From: Pontederia crassipes
Lineage: Eukaryota > Streptophyta > Magnoliopsida > Commelinales > Pontederiaceae
Length of the DNA: 64,000 nt
Reading direction: 5' to 3'
Assembly: GCA_030549335.1 (NCBI GenBank)
Contig: CM060198.1
Span: 49,069,353-49,133,352, forward strand
Of the stretch, positions 50,241 through 61,475 are shown in pieces (within the stretch, counting starts at the first letter, position 1; every line of letters begins with the position of its first letter). The position numbers were made by a program, and so were the translations under genes. The notes below the pieces were generated by a model, which worked only from the letters and a program-made list of their open reading frames with translations, was not told the origin of the DNA and searched no databases.

Positions 50241-50259
50241 ACTTTAAGCTTGGGGAGTT
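50241..50259 (+). other. Polypurine tract before the 3' LTR
   Basis: ACTTTAAGCTTGGGGAGTT directly precedes the LTR start TGATACATGCA. A similar G-run occurs about 1.1 kb earlier (about 49160-49172), which could be an internal second tract as known in this branch. Confidence 0.65.
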
Positions 50260-52072
50260 TGATACATGCAAAATATAATATATTTTAAATTATTATTTTA
50301 GTTAATTTTTTTGTAATTTGATCATGGCATGCATTATTTTAGGTTAGTTTTAGCCATTATTCTAGATTTATTGATTCTTATTATTAATTTTCTAAATATT
50401 TTAATTATGGATGAATTAATTAAATAATGGAAATTATTTTGCAAGATTGGAAGGATTACGACTCAAATGTCTTTATCTTATTGGGTGCAAAACACGGCCA
50501 ATATTTTATCATGATGAAAGAGACTCTCGACCGTAAAACATATCTAAAAGGAGTTCTCACGGGTGTAAATGTAAGATAAACTTCATGTTATCTTTGGGTG
50601 ACATATGGATTTAGTGGCCGTAAAACAAACACTAGAGGAATTTCATTGGGCGCAACACGTCATCATCGATGGAGAGTTTCGGCCGTAATATCCAACCATG
50701 AAGGGTTTAAAACACCATATCAATCAAGTTTATCGGCCGAGAATCCTATCATTAACCAAGGCCATCAAGTTTATCGGCCACAAAATCTAACCTTAGAGTT
50801 TTATCCTTAACAATACGTAGTAGGCATTATCAATTATCGGCCGCAAAAACCTTATCATTAATCAAGGCGATGATCATTTGGTGGCCAAGAATGAAAAGGA
50901 ATTTATCACCGGGTGCAAAACGGATAATTTTTTAACATTAATCAAGTTTTATCTCTAGCGAATTTAAAGTTGGCCGCACGATGTTCACGACCGTGATCAA
51001 ATTAAAGTTCGTCCGCACCTATAAATAGAGGAGGAAGCCATCGTCTCAATTTGTGCTTTGAAGTGTGATTTTCTTCTATAGTTGAGTCATGAGCTCTACA
51101 GGCTATGACCGAAAGGAGAGAGGTGCGATGGCTGGAGGTTGATCGCGACTCTGATCAAGTTCGAAAGGCTGTCCGACTATCTGCCCGTGATCCGAAATTT
51201 TGACTTTTTGTTATTTGGGTGTAATTCTACCAATTTTTATTATTATTTTATTATCTCTCCAACTTTTCTAGGATGAACTTCATATTTTTAAGATTATTAT
51301 TTTAGGAGATTATTAATTGAAGGGAAACTATTTGGACCCTATTTTATTATTATTGAATTTCTTTTGATCAATTTTAATTGTATTTAATGCTTTTGATTTA
51401 ATTATTTAAATTTCTGAGTTAAGTAATTACTAGTTTGTGGACTATTTGATTTTAGAATTTATTTAATTAAATTAAATGATTTATTGTAAAATTAAAAATT
51501 GACATAGATCTAATAACTAGTGTGTGGAGAATTAGATCTGTGTGGTCCATTAATCTATATCAGTTTGTGGAGTGATTAATAGTCTAGAATTTTCATATTA
51601 ATGAATCTTAAATTTAATCTCATCTGCATGAATACTAGTTTGTGGGACTTCGATTTTGATTAAATTTAAGATAGTTTGATTTACTTGATTAAATAGCAGA
51701 ATTACTAGTTTGTGGACTCTGTGATTTTAATCTTGTAAATTAATAACCTAGAAAAATTCCTAATCCATCTTAAGAAGTTTAATTTATCATTTTTTGTTCA
51801 CATATTTATCCTTAATTTATTATCATCCTAATACCTAACTTCAACACCATTATCTTATCTTATTATTATCTTATTTTCTCTATTTTATTTTTTCAATTAC
51901 AAAACCTATTTTCAAAAATTCATATTTTTCTTCTCTTATTAATTTATAAATTCAGATATTGAATTAATAATATTTCTCATGGGTTCGAGACTCTTTATTC
52001 CTATTACTATATTACTTGAGTGACTAGTGCACTTGCTAGCGATTTTATTTTGTTACATCATTTTACGCATCA
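50260..52072 (+). repeat. 3' LTR of the 12-kb element
   Basis: Partner of 40015-41816, from TGATACATGCAAAAT to TTTACGCATCA. Small indels separate the two (for example an extra GGGTGCAAAACGG segment near 50910). Confidence 0.9.
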
Positions 52073-53618
52073 CATAAACGAGAACGATAACTTGACTTGA
52101 TGTTCATACTTACTTTACTTATCCACACTTCTTCATCTTGAATCATGTTTATAAATTAGGTGACTTTAAGTGACTTTAAATTCTTGGGGTATGCCGAGCG
52201 AAACGATACAGTCTTGTGTGGGTCAATGGGTGATCAAACCATGACTTAGGGAGCGACTCTTATCTTAAGGCACTTGGTATAGACTAGCAACCCATTATTC
52301 ATCTTCCATCTTAACTTATTAATCACTTTAGAATCTTGTTATTCTTTGTTTATCATAATGTAGAAACATATCGGTCGATAATAGAGAGAATCATCATATG
52401 AGTCAATGTCTTAAATTAGAGATAAATCATAGATCATTAATTCAATCATGGTAATGATCAATCAAAATAGGGATATATAAAAATTTGATCAGGATTAAAA
52501 TTATCCGACAAAACACAAGGGATGATCTCGGATGTTATAACCTGGGTCGGGTCCAGGGTGACTCGGGCTGGATTCGTAGCGGTTCAGACCAAAGGGTTTT
52601 CAACGAAGAACTGTGATTGTGAGTCTCAAAAATTATAGCTCAGGTCGGGTACAAGTTGACCCAGGCCGAGTTCATGGTAGAAATCCGGACTGAGTATACA
52701 TGCCACTCGGGTTAGAAATACGAACAGTATTTCGCGTTGTCGAGGACGACGATGGACAAACCCGGGCCGAGTTAAATGAAACCCGAGTCAGGTGACACAA
52801 CGATCGACCAGTATTGTCGAATGGTCGACCAATCTGTCAAGGGGTCAACCGATCTTCGCTCGCTAACCCGGACCGAGTTCAAGGTGACCCGGGCCGAGTT
52901 ACGCGAGCACTATTAGAACAACAACATTCTTAACATATCAAACATATATATTAAGAATTCTACCTACAACAAATCCTAATCAAACAATCATAACAAGCAA
53001 GGCAATCATAATATGTACTTAATTCTTCTTCTTGATATTATTCGTGAACATAGCATGGCAGATCTTAACAGGATTCGACTTGATCTATTTAAAGTTATGT
53101 AAGGTGATTTCAGAAGTTCACCCACCTGGTTTCATATAGTTAATCCATTTTTTGTTGATCATCAGCTCGTCTGTCTTGACATTCATGCGCCAACGCATCC
53201 TTCCCCTCTTGATGGCACTCTCTTGCTGCAACAGATCGCCCACAAGAAAGAGAATGTGAGAGGAAGAAGAGATGGAGTCTAGATCTTGTTCGTGAAGAGA
53301 GGAGAGGAGAAACCAGCTGCTGCTCCCTCCTGGCTTGCCTCGTTGCTTGTACGTCAACGATCTCTTGTGCAGCATTGTATTGTGCAATAAAGGCATGGTG
53401 AGCTTTTGAGGGAAATACTTGGAGAAGGACCCTTTACAAAATCAGCTAGAGGAGTAATGGGAAGATGAGGTTGTGAGAGAGAGAAGAAAGGAACCTTCAT
53501 TTCCACTTGAGAAGATGCATGCTTGAATCGATGGGGAACATGAAGTGATGTCATGCGGCTGTGGGGTGCTCATGGCCCGAGTCCATCAATTTGTGTTTTT
53601 TTTAGCTGTTACAATTAT

Positions 53619-53867
53619 AAATTTTAAATAGAAATTGAGTACAAGTGGATGTAATGAAAAACCATATAATATAGATATTTGTTATAACTTTAGCACATAA
53701 GTTATGTTGCCTGGATGAGGTTGTACATCTCGTAGCTACTCATGAGACGATTCCAACATTTTGAAAAAAAATAATAACTATAGATATTTATATGAGACAA
53801 AGTTTGCAGTGGATTTAGTTGGTTCATAGTTGGATTAGACTTTAGAGTGTATGATTGAGTGAACTCG
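53619..53867. other. Short spacer between two solo LTRs
   Basis: About 250 bp of AT-rich DNA left between the outer solo LTR and the next one. No gene. Confidence 0.6.
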
Positions 53868-53872
53868 ATTCA

Positions 53873-56853
53873 TGTAGCGCCCCGAGGCTCGGCCTCGCCA
53901 CGCGGCGTGACCTCCTCCCGCGGTGCTACTCTTGACCCTTCGACTCTTTTATTCGTTCTTGACTCTTTTGTTGACCGGATGGTCAACACAAAAGAGATGA
54001 GTTTACTCATCCGCCCAAAAAATAGTGGCTCATAGATGCCAAATTAGTCTAGATGAAGAAGCGACTCTGGTCCATAAGGACTTGGTAGGTTCCACTACTA
54101 AAGATACACCAACAGATACAACGATAAAGTAAGTAACTACTACTACATTTCATGAGGACCATATGCAACACTAGCCCCCGCCGAGACCTCCGCACGTGCA
54201 TCACCACCTCCCAGATAACCATCATGCACCTGTGGATATCACACATGGGAGCAAGCTCAATCGTTAGCATAAAGCTAAGTGCGGGTTCATATAAATCATA
54301 AATCAGTTCTATCATAATATAGCATGAAAAGAATGTGTAATCAACATAAGAGAAAGATAAAGTCATCATGGATGGATTTCATCAGTCATGGCATAGATAG
54401 AGATCATAGTATCAATGTCATAGAAGAAGATCATAATCATAAGAGGGAATACATTTTCATATTCATTGCCATGCTTAATTTCCGTACATTCGTACTTGCT
54501 TGCTTTCATGGTTTCATTCATTTATTCATTCATCTTCCATTCATTCTTACATCTTTCATTCATTCATCTTTAATTCATTCATTCATTCATCTTTCATCTT
54601 TAGAAGAGCTCTTTATCTTTAAGGGAATGTCATTGCATGTAAAAGTGATATAGCTATCTAGACATCATGTGCTTGTGGGTGATCAGTGTCACGACAAAAT
54701 CCCATCGAGCTGGATGACCTCACCACCAGTGGAAACATCCGTATGGGAGAGACTCCCTCCTAGATAGAGCAAATGGCAACCCGTGAGAAAGGGCCTATTA
54801 CGAGGCTGGAACATATTCCCTCATCATACATGGGCCTATCTTTCGATCTATGGACCGATCAAGGCATAGAAAGATTATCATCTTATGTTCGTCTTTGTTT
54901 ACTTAATAATCAAGTGGATGAAAGTTCATTTAGAAATCAAATTTAAGATAAAGAAGGTCATCACTTCCAGTCCACACGACGGATGCCCGAGAGTTACGGA
55001 TCACTTGTCGAAATCATATCGGTCAACCGAAGGAGTGCGATCGCCGCTTCTTATCGTTCTTATTCAACATGTCATGATTCATAATCATTCATCATCAAGT
55101 TCATAAGAGTCATCATCATTCATAATCATGGTCATGATAGTCATAATCATTCGTTGGAAGGTTTAAGAGAGATCATTATCATTCTTGGCATAAAGATCAT
55201 AATCATGCTTTAATCATTTTCGATGAGAGATCAATAATCATAATCATGTGAGCAACATGGGTTTATTGAGAAAGCAGAGAATCCATATACATAGGCTTAA
55301 CATTATATCAAATCAGAAGGTTGCACAATAGCAGGAAGTTGGAGACGTAAAAATATGGGGCCAGAACCCGGGCCGGGCAAAGAGGAACTCAGGCCGAGTT
55401 GGCCTGGATCGGTCTATCGGGGTGAAAATTGAGAGTAACTCGGATCGGGTTCGAATCACACCTGGGCCGAGTTTGGAGGATGATCGAATTGGGAGAGTCG
55501 TCTCTCCTGATCGTCTTCTCCGCGGTGAACTCGGGCCGAGTCGTGGGTAACCTGGTCCGAGCACCTGGTTCACCCCGACCTCGAGCTCGACGTCCATGGC
55601 GGAACCGAGCTGTATTCGGAGGAACCCAGTGCAATTGGACAGGACCCGGGTCGGGTTTTGTCGAGTCGTAAAAATAGATTTAAGATTTCATTTTCTCCGG
55701 TGATCAATGACGTAATACAACTAAGTTAACTAAGTTACTAGCATTGTCGACATGAATTCTATAGGGCATCTAAAGTATACCTTACACAGAAAATCATACT
55801 AAGCATGCATCTAGGAATGAAAAGCGTCGATAACAGTTCATACGTTCATTTCATTTCGAATTAGTTCTGTCATACATAGAATCATTCTGGTAACATACAT
55901 TTCTTCGTTCAAAACTGTATGGTCATCATATCATCATTCTCATGGGCATTATGCATAATCTTTGAAGGTTCCATTCATGGGTTCGAATCAGGCATGCAAA
56001 GTTCGTCAAGAAACTCGACTTATGAAAAAGATCCCGAATCCACACACCTTTTAGCCTAGGAAGCTGAGGTTCATCCAAGTGTTGTCCGTGCCTTAATCCC
56101 CTGCTCACGTCGTCTGCGTCGGAGGTGATCGCTGACGTCTGTGTTCACTTGCTGTTGTCACTCGCCGAAGAGGAAAGAAGACGAGTGAGAAGTGAGGTTG
56201 ACTCGAGCGAAATCAGAATGAAACATGGGAGAAGGAGAAAGGATAGAGTCGACGTTCCTCTCTGAGTCCTACGTCGCCCTCGACGAGGATGATTGTCGGT
56301 GTTGCTCTCTCGTCCTCTGCTGTTCACGCACGTCGAAGAAGGAGAAAGGTCGAGTGAGAGAGGAAATCAGAATCGGACGAACGGAAGAGGGAATAGAGGG
56401 GTTTTCTCACCGCGTCGTTGACCCTACTACCCGCCTCCCACGTCGCCTACGCTAGAGAGAATCGCCGGCGTCATTCACTCGCCCTCTATCATCCAATGTG
56501 TAGAAGAGAAGCAGTGTGAGATCGAAGAAGGGCAAGGGGGAAAAATAGAAGGTGTTGTGTGCTTCATATAAGGGAGGGAGCGACCGCTGCCCCTTTCCAC
56601 AACAAATCTAACGCCCGAATTTGTTCCGCCAGGTGGCCGTTGGGGAGCTGGGCGGCAGGCTCGGCCATTGGTGGTTCTGCCGGTGGGGAGAAAGAAAGGA
56701 GGGAGAGAGAACAACTGTAGCAGAAGAAAACAATGAAGAAGAATAGAAGAGGAAGTTGCCAAAATAGAAGAAGACAAGAAATAGAAGAGGAGGGTCTCGG
56801 CCTTATGTTTTCATCATTGCATCATTTTTTTTACCATTGATTGTGTTGTTACA
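53873..56853. mobile_element. Solo LTR (Ty3/gypsy), 2981 bp
   Basis: From TGTAGCGCCCCGAGGCTC to TGTGTTGTTACA, with a perfect 5-bp TSD ATTCA (53868-53872, 56854-56858). It carries CATCATGCACCTGTGG near its start, as the chromovirus LTR does, long CAT/TCATT-rich tracts (54470-54600, 55080-55250), a GGGCCGAGTT block (55370-55660) and a GC-rich last third. Frames in that GC-rich third (55313-56777) are open on both strands and are read as LTR sequence, not genes. Confidence 0.88.
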
Positions 56854-56869
56854 ATTCAAATTTGAATGT

Positions 56870-57620
56870 AGTAATTGATTTAGATAGACGAAGTAAATTT
56901 GATAGAATAAGATATGGGTCGAGTTCAACTAGATATTTTTTATTAATTAATTATTTGATTAAATTTTGTGTGTGTAACTAGAAAAAAAAAGACTAGATGT
57001 TTTACTTTATATATGTTAATATATATTGTAATATATTAAGTATGTATTATTTATACATTTATGTTATAGCTTATATGTATATATATAATGATCTTATTTG
57101 CAATAATGAAATAAGGTTTCAAATTATTTATAATCTTTGTTAATTTACTTTAAAATTTTTATTTTAAAATTAAATTACGTTGCACAATATTTGTTCATCC
57201 CTATTAAATTTCAATCAATTCGAGATGATATGATTCCCAATTAGATCATAATTATTTCAGGATCAAAACTAGACTCGGAGTAAATTTGATAGAATTGGGT
57301 GAAATAGGTAGATTCGGTCAAGTTCACATGTATACTTGATAATTTTATTGATTAATTATTTGATTAAATTTTGAGAGTGCAATTAGAAAATTTGACTTAT
57401 GTTTTACTTTATACATGTTAATATTATACTATATAAATATATTATATATTAAGTATGTATTATTTATATATTATATTACAACTTTATATATATATATGAC
57501 ATATGTAATGATCTTATTTTAAAACTAAGTTAAATCGGACAATGAGTTAATCCCTATTAAATCTCAATCAATTCGAGATTATCCGATGCCAAAGTAGATA
57601 GGGATTCAGGATCATAGTTA
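56870..57620. repeat. Imperfect tandem duplication, period about 350-405 bp
   Basis: Two diverged copies in direct order (about 56870-57250 and 57280-57620). They share TTATTTGATTAAATTTTG, TGTTTTACTTTATA, TTAAGTATGTATTATTTATA, TAATGATCTTATTT and CCCTATTAAAT..CAATCAATTCGAGAT. The offset drifts between about 405 and 353 bp through indels. No coding. Confidence 0.75.
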
Positions 57621-57746
57621 AATTTAAAGATCCAACTAAGTCGGGTCTAGAACCAAGGTGACTAGATCCCAAATCAAATTTTACTCATCCATACTACAAG
57701 TTCTTGTATTTTGATATATTTATATTTTATAGGGTTGTATGTAACA

Positions 57747-58262
57747 AGGTTATTTCTATAAACCTCCCTTAAACTATCACGATTTTTTACATCTAATCTC
57801 AAACTACGAACTTATTTTTTTGTATCCCTAAATTATTATTATGATTTTTCCACTTTAGTCCTCCCGTCTACTTCTGTTACATTTTTCGTTACTTTTGATT
57901 TTTTGTCATTTATGAAAAAACTAAATTACTCATCCCTTCATAACATATCAAATAATAAAAAAGGTGGGGGGATAATTTAGTCTTTTTTATAAATGACAAA
58001 TTTTTTTATTTACTACTTTAATCCTTCCAATAATTTTTTTATTTTTTATATTTGTTACTTCATGGTTTTTTGAAAAGAGGGATAATTTAATTTTTTTCAT
58101 AAATAAAAAAAAGTAAAACTATCGAAAGACGTAACAAAAGTGACGGAATGACTAAAGTGAAAAAGTCGGATAGTTTAAGGATTAAAAAAATAAGTTCATA
58201 GTTTGATGTTAGATGTGAAAAAAATAAGTTCATAATTTAAAAGAAATTTAAGAAAATAACCC
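57747..58262. mobile_element. Foldback MITE, copy 1 (MULE-like, 9-bp TSD)
   Basis: The two arms are inverted copies of each other. Left: AGGTTATTTCTATAAACC ... CACTTTAGTCCTCCCGTC. Right, reversed: GGGTTATTTTCTTAAATT ... CACTTTAGTCATTCCGTC. The element ends in AAAATAACCC. Flanking 9-mers TATGTAACA and TATATAAAA agree at seven of nine. The same family as 62709-63009 but longer. No transposase. Confidence 0.75.
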
Positions 58263-59245
58263 TATATAAAATTATGAATTTATTACTCTTGATATTTTTC
58301 TTTGTTGCGGCGTTGCGAGGGAGTGGAGGCAATTGTGGGAGGGAGTTTATATTGAACTATTTAAAAGCAATTTATCAAATGAAGTAATTGAAATTAAGAA
58401 AAGCATTTTTTAGGCTTTAGAGCCAGGGTGAAAATGGTTCAGATTGAATTATTGTTAAAAAAATCACCAGCTATTTTACAGGTCAATATTTTAAATTAAA
58501 AAATCACCCTAGACTTATTTAGAAAAAAAAATCATCCTCTAAAGAATTTTTTTGAACCAATTTTAGTATATTAATATTTTAAAAATTTATATAGTATATT
58601 AAAAATAATATAAAATATATTTAATTTTTTAACTATATATATAATATAGATCTAAAACAATCAAATTGATAAAGACAAACAAACTTCACAAGCTCTACAA
58701 TGTTCTACATGGGACTCAAATTTGAGCGGATAAAAATTATTATTAATTATATTCGAGCTTCCAATTTTTTATTTTTTTTATTGGATAAGTTTACTTTTTT
58801 ATTTAGAGCTTTGACAAATAACACATGCTACTGTCACATTTTTTTAAAGGAAATTAAAGTTCACCTAAGATAAAAAAAATCTCTTAATTATGCATATATA
58901 TATATATATGAATAGGAATTTAAAATCTATTATGATTAAATTAATTAAATCTAATCAAAATTAAATTAAATAACTTCATAATTTATATTATATCTTATCA
59001 GGTTGACCAATTTTAAAAGTTTTATTTAGTATCTTCCCTAATTATGACATTGGTGCATCATGTAATAGAAAAAAAGTCAACTATGAAAAAAATTGATAAA
59101 TAATGAATGAAAAAAATAATAATTTAAAAATATTCCAAAACTATGAAAAAATTATTGAGTTTTCGACTAAATTTGCCTCATCAGTAGTACATAATGAATG
59201 ACAGAAAGAAAGTTCTAAATTTGGGTACATTATATATCTCTTCTT
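58263..59245. other. AT-rich intergenic, downstream of the eL36 gene
   Basis: No gene seen. It includes (TA)n at about 58898-58916 and, near its right end, the probable 3' UTR of the minus-strand eL36 gene. Confidence 0.55.
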
Positions 59246-59260
59246 GCTAGCAGAAACAGG

Positions 59261-60722
59261 TTACTTCTTCTTATCGCCACCTCCGGCAGACCTGCAGGTC
59301 AAAGCACAGTCAAAGCACAAGTCAATTGCTTAGATATCTCTAACTTCATATATGTACAACAACAACAAAGCCTTATCATATATGTACATAATAAAAAAAA
59401 GATAATACAAGCTTTAAAAAAACACTGATTTATGTGGTTTAAAAGAAAATGAATAGATACTATCCATCTACAAAAACTGCATGTCAAGCAGCAAGGACTA
59501 GAGGCACTAAGAAAACCATCATACGTCTAACTAAGCAATGCATTTCTGTTTTGAGCCTTATGCTCAGATGCACACCTCATCTTCCTGAGAACACTAGCCA
59601 TCTCCTCACGCTTCTTTTTGGCCCTCTTGTGGGTACCCAGCTTTCTCTTTGCCAATTTCAGTGCCCTCTTATCTTTGCCAACTTTAAGAAGCTCGGTAAT
59701 CCTTTTCTCATAAGGTGCAAACCCGGCAACTTCCCTTATCAAGTTTTTGACAAATTGGACCCTTTTGCTAGTTTTCTGAAATAAAACAAAAGAACTTATT
59801 CAATCAAGGACAATGTGTTACACGGATAAAAAGAACTTCGACTGGATATTGCATTTAACATTATTCACGCAGAAGGATATTGCAACGAAGCTCATCCACA
59901 ACCTCTTAAAAAGAAAATAAGACCAATTTGCAAGCGTAAAATTTAAAACTTAGTTTTTAATAATTTTCGTTTAGATAAGAAAATCATTATTCATTAAGAA
60001 AGATACTTGGAAGCAATACTAGGATCAACACCAACACAAAACAATAATAATAAAGAACATCATTAAAATTCACACCCATAATAATACAATAATTAATGTG
60101 TAGCAAGCTACACTCGCATTGCATATCCATGTCCATCTCACATCAACAACTAATCCAATGATTCCTCTCCAAAAAAAAAACCTAATCCAATGACTCACAT
60201 ACATGCTACAAAAGTAGCCTAAGATATATGCATTGCCCACATCTAAGAGCTGCTAGAAATCTTAGTGCACCCACATCTAAGGTGCAATTCTATCTGTATT
60301 ACCAACTTAAAGATTTAAAACCTCTTACCTATGAACTTAAAGCTTTTAGGAGAGACAATTGCTTCTCAAACTATAAATCTAATGGACTAATTCAAACACT
60401 CCCATGTTCAAGAATTAAATCAATTTCCTCTAGCAGTTATCATTGTGCTGAATACAAACTAAAAGAGACACCACACTAGCTCATCTCAAGAACTTAACAC
60501 CACAAATAAGCCGACATTTTAAAGAATCAAACCGCATTAATCCATGTCCAACTACAAAACTTCATAGAATGGTGATGAATATATATATGCCAAAGAACCA
60601 TATGAGTGAAGAAAAAGTACCCCTTTCCTGCTGGAAGGGCGCACCGGCAGCTCCCTCTTGGTCACACGGTGCCCTTTGTTCAGCCCAACGAAGAGCCCCG
60701 TATTCGGCTGCGCCGGAGCCAT
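59261..60722 (-). CDS. RPL36: Large ribosomal subunit protein eL36 (RPL36)
   Basis: Cytosolic 60S subunit protein. Coding exons on the minus strand are 60722-60621, 59775-59576 and 59291-59261; together 333 nt, 110 aa plus stop, the usual plant length. Both introns are GT-AG (844 and 284 bp). The first coding exon gives [18 protein letters not shown] and ends RPSSRKG. The second continues [18 protein letters not shown], then [20 protein letters not shown] and [14 protein letters not shown], ending at RKM plus two bases. The last exon completes Arg and adds SAGGGDKKK. The highly basic composition and the Lys tail are typical. Reading straight through the last donor gives a false C-terminus (CASEHKAQ...), which shows why the 31-nt last exon is needed. 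The gene looks intact. Confidence 0.95.
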
Positions 60723-61150
60723 CGGTTATCCTGCAACTTTAGAAGCGACAAACATCAGACGACAGTAAAAGAAACGCCCTTCGGCCTCCCAGCCACACGA
60801 GATGTACAAATACAAATCTTTCAAACAGAAAACTGTTTGATCACGGCAGATCTACGCAATGCAATGTCCCAGGTTTTCGGTGATGAGTTCAGTGGAAAAT
60901 GTAGAGAAAAAGATCACCTTTTTTTGAAAACGTTTGCAGGGTTTTAGATCAGAGGAGATGGAAAAGTACATGCCAATTTGCAACATAAGAAATACAAACC
61001 CAATTATTACAGCAACTAAAAAGACGATGAGCAACAGAAGTAGTAGTGTCTTATGACCTCGGAGACGGAGTGGTGGAAGAAATCCCCGCCGGCGGCGATC
61101 CGAAGATGTCAAACAAACCCTCGACCGCTTGAAAGGAACCCTAAATACGA
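60723..61150 (-). promoter_or_regulatory. 5' leader of eL36 with probable intron; telo-box at 61137-61145
   Basis: An acceptor GTTGCAG lies 8 nt before the start codon (exon to 60730). A plausible donor CCGAG|GTCATAAG at 61058/61057 gives a leader intron of 327 bp. AACCCTAAA at 61137-61145 is a telo-box, a motif known to be common near the start site of plant ribosomal protein genes. The exact transcription start is not visible. Confidence 0.55.
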
Positions 61151-61475
61151 AATGGAGTCGTCAATGTTTCATGTGACGGGACCAAAATGTTGCCGCTACA
61201 TTAGAAAAATGCCTGTGATGTCCTTCTATTTGAGACCGTCGGATTTCTCAGTTTGAAACTACGGATGAAATGGAATATTCTACGGATTTAATATATTTTT
61301 ATTAATATATTTCATATCCGAGAAAATGCAAATCATAGCGGACTCATTATTTTTTAGTCATTGTCCATTTCTTATTAGTTTTTAGGATTTTATTACATTT
61401 AAAATTATTATATATTTATTATATTATTTTTATGCATAAATAATAGAAGTCAACTAGTGAATTCTATTTTATTCA

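Larger units (their letters stand above)
40015..52072 (+). mobile_element. 12-kb Tat/Athila-like LTR element without recognisable genes (LARD-type)
   Basis: Fossil LTR element with a perfect 5-bp TSD CATAA (40010-40014, 52073-52077). The LTRs are about 1.8 kb with TGATGCGT/ACGCATCA ends. A tRNA-Asp-type primer site follows the left LTR, and a G-rich polypurine tract precedes the right one. These signals and the phrase GAGGACAAGCAAT...AAGCTTGGGG before the 3' LTR are typical of the Tat/Ogre/Athila branch. After subtracting the inserted solo LTR, the inside is about 5.8 kb, and no gag or pol domain could be read. That fits a non-autonomous large derivative, or one decayed past recognition. LTR identity by eye is clearly higher (very roughly 92-95%) than for the chromovirus, so it is younger. 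Confidence 0.85.
35893..53613. mobile_element. Solo LTR (Ty3/gypsy) split by two later insertions
   Basis: The outermost layer of a nest. It begins TGTAACGCACCAAAATCG and ends TTAGCTGTTACA. Flanking 5-mers ATTGT (35888-35892) and ATTAT (53614-53618) agree at four of five positions. Its own sequence is 35893 to about 35965, about 39066-40014, and 52078-53613. Together this is about 2.55 kb, the same size as the intact solo LTR at 42797-45403. It contains the 66-bp tandem array and a CCGGGCCGAGTT block (52530-52910). No internal region of its own remains, so it is read as a solo LTR. Confidence 0.75.

Noticed and set aside
54470-54600. CATTCATTCATC runs, considered as a regulatory or satellite array
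   Set aside because: Simple-sequence drift inside a solo LTR, without a stable unit.
55313-56777. Overlapping open frames on both strands in a GC-rich stretch
   Set aside because: They lie inside a solo LTR with a perfect TSD, overlap each other in different frames, and have no recognisable domain. GC-rich composition alone keeps them open.
59449-59784. 111-aa plus-strand frame over eL36
   Set aside because: Antisense shadow of the eL36 second coding exon and its flanking introns.
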